From positions 1-5,406 of the forward strand of contig JAQGJF010000339.1 of assembly GCA_028290765.1 (NCBI GenBank): 5,406 nt of DNA. The letters run 5' to 3'. The notes under the pieces are model-generated. The model ran no database searches, was not told where the DNA came from, and saw only the letters and a list, made by a program, of their open reading frames with translations. Below are positions 1-5,290 of this stretch, piece after piece. The stretch's first letter is position 1, and each line of letters starts with the position of its first letter. The translations under genes were made by a program, and so were the position numbers. This stretch comes from Tardiphaga sp. (lineage in GTDB: Bacteria > Pseudomonadota > Alphaproteobacteria > Rhizobiales > Xanthobacteraceae).

Positions 1-292
1 CCGGCGCCGACAGCCCGAGCCAGCCGCCTTCGGCCACTTGCTTGAAGGCCTGCTTGAAACCCTTGGGTGTCGTCACCCGGCCATCGTCATGCCGGGTGCA
101 GCCCTCGAGGTCACCGACCCGGTTGAGCGGCTGCAGGACCTGTTCAGAGAGCTTGGCGGCCTCGGCCAGGATCGCCTCGCGGATGTCCGCGGAAGCGTCG
201 CTGAAGCCCGGCAGGTTGTTGTAGCGGTCGAACTGGAACACGTCGTTGAGCAGGAAACCGACGTCTTCCAGGGGGGCTTTGTAGCTCGGCAT
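1..292 (-). CDS. Acyl-CoA dehydrogenase, N-terminal part (runs off the left edge)
   Basis: The minus strand reads from ATG at 292 without a stop to base 1, giving 97 codons. The protein begins MPSYKAPLEDVGFLLNDVFQ and continues through a DRYNNLPGF segment, a helix ending in EQVLQPLNRVGD, and then EGCTRHDDGRVTTPKGFKQA and a GGWLGLSAP stretch. I recognise this as the N-terminus of the large (about 600-residue) acyl-CoA dehydrogenase family that includes DmdC-like 3-methylmercaptopropionyl-CoA dehydrogenases. These are FAD-dependent cytoplasmic enzymes that oxidise acyl-CoA at the alpha-beta bond. The catalytic and FAD-binding parts lie outside the window, so the substrate cannot be inferred. 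The start is supported by a GAGAGGA Shine-Dalgarno sequence (complement of 297-303) about 4 bases upstream. The gene is divergent from the MerR gene, which could suggest shared control, but no MerR-type palindrome is visible in the gap. Confidence 0.88.
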   Translation of the reverse strand, partial: MPSYKAPLEDVGFLLNDVFQFDRYNNLPGFSDASADIREAILAEAAKLSEQVLQPLNRVGDLEGCTRHDDGRVTTPKGFKQAFKQVAEGGWLGLSAP

Positions 293-399
293 GGCGTCCT
301 CTCGGCTGGGCTTGGAAACAGCGCCTCGTTTAGGCAAAATATTGCGGTACAGCAACGAATGTGTTGGGCAAGCTGCTCAGTAAATCCGGAGAACGGAAT
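293..399. promoter_or_regulatory. Divergent intergenic region with candidate overlapping sigma70-like promoters
   Basis: This 107-base gap separates the divergent dehydrogenase and MerR starts. On the plus strand TTGGAA (312-317), a 17-base spacer and CAAAAT (335-340) match the sigma70 consensus at four of six positions each and could serve the MerR gene. On the minus strand TTGCTG (complement of 350-355), a 17-base spacer and TAAACG (complement of 327-332) are a weaker candidate for the dehydrogenase. Two short inverted repeats lie here: GCCT-N5-AGGC (323-335) and TTGC-N6-GCAA (342-355). Neither resembles the CTAGAG-type operator seen at 1347-1368. The promoter calls rest on motif matching only. 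Confidence 0.3.
388..393 (+). promoter_or_regulatory. Ribosome binding site that fixes the MerR start
   Basis: GGAGAA lies 6 to 8 bases before the ATG at 400. The frame stays open upstream to a GTG at 361, but that codon has no comparable site and the first 13 residues it would add do not look like a MerR N-terminus. The site therefore favours the start at 400. Confidence 0.7.
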
Positions 400-876
400 A
401 TGCGACAGGACCTTCACATTGGAGAGGTCGCGAGCCGGACGGGACGTAGCATCCATACGATCCGCTGGTACGAGTCACAGGGGTTAATCCCAGGGGTCGT
501 CCGTGACAAGGGTGGGCGGCGAACCTACAGCGAATATCATGTCGGCTGGCTCGATCTCATGGAACGGCTGCGCTGTACCGGCATGTCGATCACGCAGATG
601 CGCGAATACACCGAACTGGTCAAACAAGGGGGCGCCACACTGGAGCAACGTCGTGCCCTGCTCGGGAAGCACCAGGCCAGCGTGCGAGACAACATCACCC
701 GCTGGACCGAGGCGCTGGCGCTGATCGGCGCCAAGATCGAATTTTACGACGAGTGGGTCGCTAACGGGGAGAGGCCCGCCGTCACGCCGCATGCGCGCGT
801 CTCTCGAACAAAGAACGCGGCGACGGCGGCGATCCGGCCCCGAGCAGCCACCGCGAGGTCCAAGGGCAGCGCTTGA
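400..876 (+). CDS. MerR-family transcriptional regulator (YyaN/AdhR-like)
   Basis: The 158-residue protein begins MRQDLHIGEV. Residues 7-30 form the winged helix-turn-helix typical of MerR (IGEVASRTGRSIHTIRWYES followed by QGLI), with the wing at GGRRTYSE (38-45). A second helical block (50-75) carries LMERLRCTGMSITQMREY, then a TLEQRRALLGKHQASV segment and a dimerisation helix ending AKIEFYDEW. This C-terminal pattern fits the YyaN/AdhR branch rather than the metal-binding branches, since there is no pair of cysteines. The only cysteine is Cys59. I cannot say whether it corresponds to the redox-sensing cysteine of AdhR/NmlR. Residues from about 124 on form a basic Ala/Arg/Thr-rich tail beyond the family core. 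Family members bind a palindrome within a 19-base promoter spacer and untwist it when activated. A fitting site lies in front of the convergent NTF2-like gene. The inducer cannot be read from the sequence. Confidence 0.9.
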   Translation: MRQDLHIGEVASRTGRSIHTIRWYESQGLIPGVVRDKGGRRTYSEYHVGWLDLMERLRCTGMSITQMREYTELVKQGGATLEQRRALLGKHQASVRDNITRWTEALALIGAKIEFYDEWVANGERPAVTPHARVSRTKNAATAAIRPRAATARSKGSA

Positions 877-883
877 TGGCTGA

Positions 884-913
884 CCCGGCGCCCGTTCATG
901 ACCGGGCCGGGCG
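884..913. terminator. GC-rich hairpin between convergent genes, possible bidirectional terminator
   Basis: CCCGGC (884-889) pairs with GCCGGG (906-911). A competing pairing of CGCCCG (889-894) with CGGGCG (908-913) is also possible. The structure sits between the converging MerR and NTF2-like genes and includes the NTF2-like stop codon. No T-run follows on either strand, so this is not a classical intrinsic terminator. It may be only a pause or RNA-end-protecting structure. Confidence 0.3.
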
Positions 914-1309
914 CGGTTGCAGCACGCGTTCGACGAGTGCGGTGTCCATATACTCCGTCATCTCGCACAGTTGCCCTGCCGCCATGCGGATAACGAAACA
1001 ATACGTGTTGGCGTAGCGCTGACCCGAGATGGTCTCGGCGTCGCCGCGGCACTCAACGACGACGTGATCCCCGTCTGCCAGGATGCGTGTGGGCGTAATG
1101 CTCGAAGGTGCGGTGAACTGCTCATACAGCGGCTTCAGCAGCCGCTCGCAGACATCGGCCTTGCCGACATAGGCGCCGGACCAGGTCGTAGAGCCGATGA
1201 TTCGCCACACGAAATCATCCGCCATGGCCGCGATGAAGGGCGCCGGATCCCGGCGCGACCGGGCCTCCATGAGGGTTTGGACCAATTGCTTGTTTTGGGC
1301 TGGTGTCAT
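896..1309 (-). CDS. NTF2/SnoaL-like family protein (ketosteroid isomerase-like fold)
   Basis: The 137-residue protein begins MTPAQNKQLVQTLMEARSRR. The order of elements is that of the cone-shaped NTF2-like/SnoaL fold. Residues 4-30 are an N-terminal helix with a D-P-A-P-F turn, DDFVWRIIG (31-39) is a first strand, and KADVCERLLKPLYEQF (50-65) is a helix. The antiparallel strands follow at ILADGDHVVVECRGDA (76-91) and RYANTYCFVIRMAAGQL (98-114), and CEMTEYMDTALVERVL (115-130) is the closing strand and helix. The Y-x-N-x-Y and EYxDT motifs are typical of the family. Members include isomerases, cyclases, hydrolases and many uncharacterised proteins, so no reaction is assigned. A GAGCAG context with AAGGAG 6 bases upstream supports the start. 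The gene converges on the MerR gene with 19 bases between their ends and is preceded by a MerR-type promoter. Confidence 0.87.
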   Translation of the reverse strand: MTPAQNKQLVQTLMEARSRRDPAPFIAAMADDFVWRIIGSTTWSGAYVGKADVCERLLKPLYEQFTAPSSITPTRILADGDHVVVECRGDAETISGQRYANTYCFVIRMAAGQLCEMTEYMDTALVERVLQPRPARS

Positions 1310-1315
1310 GGGCTG

Positions 1316-1321
1316 CTCCTT
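1316..1321 (-). promoter_or_regulatory. Ribosome binding site of the NTF2-like gene
   Basis: The minus strand reads AAGGAG here, 6 bases before the ATG at 1309. It is a strong consensus Shine-Dalgarno sequence and fixes this start. Confidence 0.75.
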
Positions 1322-1339
1322 GCGAATCGAGGAGCTGGA

Positions 1340-1370
1340 TTGTTACGAGCTAGAGCACACTCTAGGTCAA
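1340..1370 (-). promoter_or_regulatory. MerR-type promoter/operator of the NTF2-like gene
   Basis: On the minus strand a -35 element TTGACC (complement of 1365-1370) is followed by exactly 19 bases and then TAACAA (complement of 1340-1345) as the -10. The spacer and the edge of the -35 hold the palindrome CTAGAG-TGTG-CTCTAG (1350-1365), which extends to nine-base arms with one mismatch (1347-1368). A spacer of 19 or 20 bases with a central palindrome is the signature of promoters activated by MerR-family proteins, and the TAGAG half-site is of the kind reported for YyaN/AdhR-type members. Transcription would start near 1333, leaving a short leader of about 24 bases before the ATG at 1309. The MerR protein encoded at 400-876 is the obvious candidate, but its binding is inferred. 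Confidence 0.75.
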
Positions 1371-1412
1371 GGTTGGCCTCCCGATGACTGGATCACCCGC
1401 AAGCCACGATCG

Positions 1413-1432
1413 ACCGGCCAAAACCGGCCGGT
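1413..1432. repeat. Small inverted repeat upstream of the PodJ-like gene
   Basis: ACCGGCC (1413-1419) and GGCCGGT (1426-1432) form a perfect 7-bp stem around AAAACC. A further self-complementary GGCCGGCCGGCC run follows at 1454-1465. No T-run follows, so a terminator is unlikely. The role is unknown, and it may only reflect GC-rich intergenic sequence. Confidence 0.35.
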
Positions 1433-1472
1433 TCCAGCCGCGGTTAACTTTTAGGCCGGCCGGCCCAACTCC

Positions 1473-1489
1473 TTAACCCGTTGTTTACC
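1473..1489 (+). promoter_or_regulatory. CtrA-like box upstream of the PodJ-like gene
   Basis: The sequence TTAACC-N5-TTTACC is a direct repeat with 11-base spacing and fits the alphaproteobacterial CtrA consensus TTAA-N7-TTAAC with one mismatch in the second half. It lies about 125 bases before the ATG at 1614. A lone TTAAC (1444-1448) and GTAAC (1490-1494) flank it. CtrA is the cell-cycle master regulator in this class, and polar organisers such as podJ are cell-cycle controlled in Caulobacter, so the position makes sense. A short AT-rich motif can occur by chance, although it stands out in this GC-rich sequence. Confidence 0.45.
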
Positions 1490-1613
1490 GTAACACGAAA
1501 AAGTCGATTTCCGAGGCAGACGGCCCGCGCGGAATTCGATTGTCTTGATCAAGGGACGCGCGGCGAGGCTGACGGCGCAGGTGGAGCGCCAGGGTTGCGA
1601 ACCGGACGAAAGC

Positions 1614-4600
1614 ATGAATTCGCGCGTATCGTGGAGTGTTGAGGGCATCGAACCATCCGTCCGCGAGCGGGCCGAGGCCGCTGCGCGCCGTGCCGGCATG
1701 TCTCTGGGAGACTGGCTCAATTCCACCATCGGCGATCCGTCCCCGAACTTTCGCGCGGCTCCGGATCCACGCGCGCCGTTGCCGAACCCGCTTCCTCACC
1801 AGAACACGCACGACGTCGCGGAAATTCACCAGCGACTGGATTCCATCACCCGCCAGATCGAACAGATCTCAAAGCCCGCGGCCCGCAGCGAGCCGCCTGC
1901 CGTCGCCCGGCAATTGAACGATGCGATTTCACGTCTCGACGCCCGGCTGGCGCAGATCAACAGCCCCGCCCCGGCGCGACAACCACCGCCGCCGCCGGAA
2001 CCGCAGCGTACAGCTGACAGGGTCGAACGCGCCGCGAGCCAAGTTTACAACACTCCGTCCTACAACACGCCGCCCTACAGCGCGTCGCCGCCGCTCAACC
2101 CCGGTTCGCTGGATTTTGCGATCGCCGAAATCGCGGCGCGCCAGAACGAACTCGATGGCGCCGCGCCGCGGATGCCGCCGCGCAGCGCGCCGCCGATCGC
2201 ACCCTTGGCGCCGCCCGCTCCGGATATTTCCGGGCTGGAACGGCAACTCCTCAAGATCACCAGCCAGATCGAAGCGCTGCAGCGCCCCGATGGGATCGAG
2301 CAGTCGATCGCCGGGTTTCGCGGCGAACTGGCCGAGATTCGCCAGACCATTACCGAGGCGATGCCGCGGCGGGCCATCGAGTCGATGGAAAACGAAATCC
2401 GTTCGCTGTCGCGACGGATCGACGACACCCGCCAGAGCGGCATCGACGGCCAGGCGGTGGCCGGCCTCGAACGCGCGCTCGGCGAAATTCACCAGGCGCT
2501 GCGCTCGCTGACGCCCGCGGAGCAATTGGCCGGCTTCGACGACGCCATCCGCAATCTTGGCGGCAAGATCGATCTGATCGTGCGCACCAGCGACGATCCC
2601 GGCACGCTCCATAAACTCGAAGACGCGATCGCCGCACTGCGGGCGATCGTCTCCAACGTCGCGTCCAACGACACCCTGGCCCGGCTCAGCGACGATCTGC
2701 AGACGCTGTCGTCCAAGGTCGATCAACTGGCCCGATCCGACGGCTTTGGCGACAGCTTCGCGGCACTCGAGCAGCGCATCGCCGTGCTGACCTCGACGTT
2801 GGAAAACCGTGAACGGCCCGCCGCCAGCGATCATTCCGACCATCTCGAAAACGCACTGCGGGCGCTGTCCGACCGTCTCGACCATCTTCCGGTCGGCAAC
2901 GATAATTCGTCCGCCTTCGCGCATCTCGAACAACGCGTTGCATATCTGCTGGAACGCCTGGAAACCTCCGCCTCGGACAATCGCTCGGGCAATCTCGGCC
3001 GGGTCGAAGAAGGCTTGCAGGACATCCTGCGCCATCTGGAGCGGCAGCAATCCAGTTTCGCGGCGCTGGCCGACACCGGACGGAGCGCGGTTGCACCACT
3101 CGACAACGGCCTGGTCGATACCATCAAGCGCGAATTGTCCGACATGCGCTTCAGCCAGTCGGAAACCGATCGTCATACCCAGGACTCGCTCGAAGTCGTG
3201 CACAATACGCTGGGGCATGTGGTCGATCGCCTCGCGATGATCGAAGGCGATCTGCGTACGGTCCGCTCCGCGCCCGTGGCACCGCAGGCTGCGATAGCAC
3301 AGGCGGTGCCGCCGCAAGCCGCGGCGCCTCGTGCCGCACCGCCGGTGCAGCCTGCCGCTCAGCCGCAACAACGGCCCGAATTGCCGAATCCCGCCGCGGC
3401 GCAATTCGCCGCGGCACCGCGCCAGTTCGGAGCGCCGGCCGCCGAGCCCCCCGCCCTACCGAAGACCATCAGCGATCCGCATGTGGCGCCTGAACCGCGC
3501 GTCAAAACCGTGCAAGCCGCCGAGCTGCGCGCACAGCTGTCACGCGCCGCGATCGATCCCGAACTGCCGCCCGATCATCCGCTCGAGCCGGGTACCCGGC
3601 CGCACGGCCGCGTGGCGTCGCCGTCCGAACGCATCGCCGCCTCGGAAGATGCCATCAGCGAAATTACCGCCGGATCGCGCGAACCGGTCAGCACCTCGAA
3701 TTTCATTGCCGCCGCACGGCGCGCAGCCCAGGCAGCGGCCGCGGCTCCCGCCGCCGACAAGGCGCAACGCGCCGCCAAGCCCGGCGAAGCCAAGGACGGC
3801 GCGGCGAAAGAAGCCTCGACGATTACCTCGAAAATCCGTTCGCTTCTGGTCGGCGCCAGCGTCGTCGTGATCGTGCTCGGCACGTTCAAGATGGCGATGA
3901 CGCTGCTCGACGGGTGGTCGACGCCGCCGGCGATCAGCGAAACATCGGGCGAAGCCCCGTCACCGGCCATGGCACCGCCGCCCGCCAGCGAGGTCAAGCC
4001 CGCGGCGCCGGCGCCCGCACAGCCTTCGATGACGTCGCCGACCCCGATCGGCCGGCAGTCCCTGATTGCGCCCGCGCCGGCGACCAGCGTGCCGCCCGCC
4101 GACAATGCTCCGGCCGCCGCGCCGCCGGTTCCGGCGCCCGCCGCGCCGGCATCCGACGTTACCGGCACCATTCCGGCGCCGCAGGCCAGCGCCCCGCCGA
4201 CCCTGCCGGCCAGCAACCACAAGCTCACAATGGTGCCGGTCCCGGCTGCGGAGCGATTGCCCGATGCCATCGGCGGACCGGCGCTGCGCGCCGCCGCCCT
4301 CAGGGGCGATGCATCGGCCGCCTATGAGATCGGCGTTCGCTACGCCGAGGGCAAAGGCGTCAATGTCGGGTACGAAGAGGCGGCTAAATGGTATGACCGC
4401 GCCGCGCAAGCCGGCGTGGTACCGGCGATGTTCCGGCTGGGGACCCTTTACGAAAAGGGCCTTGGCATGAAGAAGGATCTCGACACCGCCCGGCGCTATT
4501 ACATGCAGGCGGCCGAACGCGGCAATGCCAAGGCGATGCACAACCTTGCCGTGCTGGATGCCGACGGCGGTACCAAGGGCGCTAATTACAAGAGCGCGTC

Positions 4601-4961
4601 GCAATGGTTCCGCAAGGCGGCGGATCGCGGGGTCGCCGACAGCCAGTTCAATCTCGGCATCCTTTACGCGCGTGGCATCGGCGTCGAACAGAATCTGGCC
4701 GAATCGTTCAAATGGTTCAGCCTTGCCGCCGCCCAGGGCGACACCGATGCCGGCCATAAGCGCGACGACGTGGCAAAACGTCTCGACCCGCAGTCGCTGG
4801 CGGCCGCCAAGCTCGCGATCCAGACCTTCGTGCCCGAAGGCCAGCCCGACGACGCCGTCAACGCGGCGAGTCCCGTCGGGGGCTGGGACGGCGCCCCGGC
4901 CCAGGCCAATGCCAAAGGCACCGCCGGCAAGCCCGCGGCGATCAAGCGGGCGGCCCGTTAG
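1614..4961 (+). CDS. PodJ-like polar localisation factor with coiled coil, one membrane helix and Sel1 repeats
   Basis: From ATG at 1614 the protein has 1115 residues. Residues 1-40 (MNSRVSWSVEGIEP, then RERAEAAARRAGMSLGDWLN) match the conserved N-terminus of large polar proteins in Hyphomicrobiales and resemble a ribbon-helix-helix. Residues 71-115 and 208-550 are coiled coil built of repeats. They are separated by a Pro-rich linker (118-203) and followed by another (552-640). A conserved FIAAARRAAQA motif lies at 697-707. One transmembrane helix (about 744-765, LLVGASVVVIVLG core) follows KIR, suggesting a cytoplasmic N-terminus and periplasmic C-terminus. A Pro/Ala-rich linker leads to four Sel1 repeats (about 890-1043), then a 70-residue tail. 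Caulobacter PodJ, a polar scaffold, has the same layout but ends in a peptidoglycan-binding domain that is absent here. The frame is open back to TTG at 1545, but the added 23 residues are not family-like. The Shine-Dalgarno sequence at 1614 is weak (GGACGAAAG). The family call is firm, the polar role inferred. Confidence 0.88.
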   Translation: MNSRVSWSVEGIEPSVRERAEAAARRAGMSLGDWLNSTIGDPSPNFRAAPDPRAPLPNPLPHQNTHDVAEIHQRLDSITRQIEQISKPAARSEPPAVARQLNDAISRLDARLAQINSPAPARQPPPPPEPQRTADRVERAASQVYNTPSYNTPPYSASPPLNPGSLDFAIAEIAARQNELDGAAPRMPPRSAPPIAPLAPPAPDISGLERQLLKITSQIEALQRPDGIEQSIAGFRGELAEIRQTITEAMPRRAIESMENEIRSLSRRIDDTRQSGIDGQAVAGLERALGEIHQALRSLTPAEQLAGFDDAIRNLGGKIDLIVRTSDDPGTLHKLEDAIAALRAIVSNVASNDTLARLSDDLQTLSSKVDQLARSDGFGDSFAALEQRIAVLTSTLENRERPAASDHSDHLENALRALSDRLDHLPVGNDNSSAFAHLEQRVAYLLERLETSASDNRSGNLGRVEEGLQDILRHLERQQSSFAALADTGRSAVAPLDNGLVDTIKRELSDMRFSQSETDRHTQDSLEVVHNTLGHVVDRLAMIEGDLRTVRSAPVAPQAAIAQAVPPQAAAPRAAPPVQPAAQPQQRPELPNPAAAQFAAAPRQFGAPAAEPPALPKTISDPHVAPEPRVKTVQAAELRAQLSRAAIDPELPPDHPLEPGTRPHGRVASPSERIAASEDAISEITAGSREPVSTSNFIAAARRAAQAAAAAPAADKAQRAAKPGEAKDGAAKEASTITSKIRSLLVGASVVVIVLGTFKMAMTLLDGWSTPPAISETSGEAPSPAMAPPPASEVKPAAPAPAQPSMTSPTPIGRQSLIAPAPATSVPPADNAPAAAPPVPAPAAPASDVTGTIPAPQASAPPTLPASNHKLTMVPVPAAERLPDAIGGPALRAAALRGDASAAYEIGVRYAEGKGVNVGYEEAAKWYDRAAQAGVVPAMFRLGTLYEKGLGMKKDLDTARRYYMQAAERGNAKAMHNLAVLDADGGTKGANYKSASQWFRKAADRGVADSQFNLGILYARGIGVEQNLAESFKWFSLAAAQGDTDAGHKRDDVAKRLDPQSLAAAKLAIQTFVPEGQPDDAVNAASPVGGWDGAPAQANAKGTAGKPAAIKRAAR

Positions 4962-5036
4962 AGCGTTTTCAAGCGAAAGCCGGCCCCGGACTTGATCCGG
5001 GGTGGATACCGGTTCGCGTGAAGAAAACGCGTCAAA
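4961..5036. repeat. Composite palindromic repeat with nested hairpin, starting at the stop codon of the PodJ-like gene
   Basis: The element folds as one long interrupted hairpin. The stems are GCGTTTTC (4963-4970) with GAAAACGC (5023-5030), GCGAA (4973-4977) with TTCGC (5013-5017), CCGG (4980-4983) with CCGG (5009-5012), and an apical CCCCGGA (4984-4990) with TCCGGGG (4996-5002) around CTTGA. The outer part (GTGGATACCGGTTCGCG, AAGAAAACGCGTCAAAACAA) and the apical palindrome are both sequences I recall as dispersed intergenic repeats in Bradyrhizobium-type genomes. The first base of the repeat is the last base of the TAG stop, so the element may also terminate transcription or protect the mRNA end. 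Confidence 0.7.
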
Positions 5037-5046
5037 ACAAGAATCT

Positions 5047-5082
5047 AGAGCTTCGGTTCTGATTCAACAGAACCGAAGCTCT
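5047..5082. repeat. Perfect 15-bp inverted repeat, possible terminator
   Basis: AGAGCTTCGGTTCTG (5047-5061) and CAGAACCGAAGCTCT (5068-5082) are exact complements around a six-base loop ATTCAA. It directly follows the composite repeat at 4961-5036, and I recall the two as a commonly linked pair in Bradyrhizobium-type genomes. On the plus strand the bases after it are GGTCTGAATTATT, with only a weak T content. On the minus strand it is followed by AGATTCTTGTTTTGAC, which is richer in T. It may therefore stop transcription from either side. Confidence 0.7.
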
Positions 5083-5115
5083 GGTCTGAATTATTCACCA
5101 CATTGAAAGTTGCGC

Positions 5116-5140
5116 GACGGGCTGCGGCAAAAAACCCGTC
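5116..5140. repeat. Weak hairpin GACGGG/CCCGTC
   Basis: GACGGG (5116-5121) pairs with CCCGTC (5135-5140) around a 13-base loop that holds six consecutive A residues. It lies in the gap before the transporter gene. The stem is short and the loop long, so it may have no function. Confidence 0.25.
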
Positions 5141-5183
5141 CGTGGCGGATTCTTTAGTCCCTCAAGCCCCCGATTTCGGTTAT

Positions 5184-5251
5184 GCAGAAGCGCGGCACGG
5201 CGATCCGCGCCGCTGCAAGAACATCCATGCCGTGAGCGGCTCCGGCCGCTC
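5184..5251 (+). promoter_or_regulatory. Two consecutive hairpins in the presumed leader of the TSUP gene
   Basis: The first hairpin pairs GCAG (5184-5187) and GCGCGG (5190-5195) with CCGCGC (5205-5210) and CTGC (5213-5216) across a 2x2 internal loop. The second has a perfect 7-bp stem GAGCGGC (5234-5240) and GCCGCTC (5245-5251) closed by a TCCG tetraloop. They end 39 bases before the GTG of the transporter gene, which lacks a clear Shine-Dalgarno sequence. A structured leader, an attenuator or a terminator of read-through are all possible. I do not recognise a known riboswitch. Confidence 0.3.
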
Positions 5252-5290
5252 TCAAGGCCAAAGAATCCCAAAAATCCGAAGCGAACGCGC

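Noticed and set aside
361..399. Upstream GTG start for the MerR gene
   Set aside because: No ribosome binding site precedes it and the added residues do not match MerR N-termini, whereas the ATG at 400 has GGAGAA at good spacing.
38..487. Plus-strand open frame of 149 codons over the dehydrogenase start and the MerR promoter region
   Set aside because: It is antisense to the dehydrogenase N-terminus, crosses the divergent promoter region, and overlaps the MerR helix-turn-helix in another frame.
917..1387. Plus-strand open frame of 156 codons over the NTF2-like gene
   Set aside because: It is antisense to a protein with a clear NTF2-like pattern and a strong ribosome binding site, and it has no recognisable features of its own.
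1545..1613. Upstream TTG start for the PodJ-like gene
   Set aside because: The extra 23 residues are not family-like, and MNSRVSWSVEGIEP at the ATG matches the usual N-terminus of such proteins.
1929..3404. Minus-strand open frame of 491 codons opposite the PodJ-like gene
   Set aside because: It is rich in Arg, Gly and His runs and shows no domain, and it lies wholly opposite a protein with clear domains. Long antisense open frames are common in GC-rich genes because of codon bias.
3575..4757. Minus-strand open frames (231 and 265 codons) opposite the membrane and Sel1 part of the PodJ-like gene
   Set aside because: Composition is Gly/Ala or Arg/Gly low complexity, they overlap each other, and the plus-strand frame carries recognisable Sel1 repeats.
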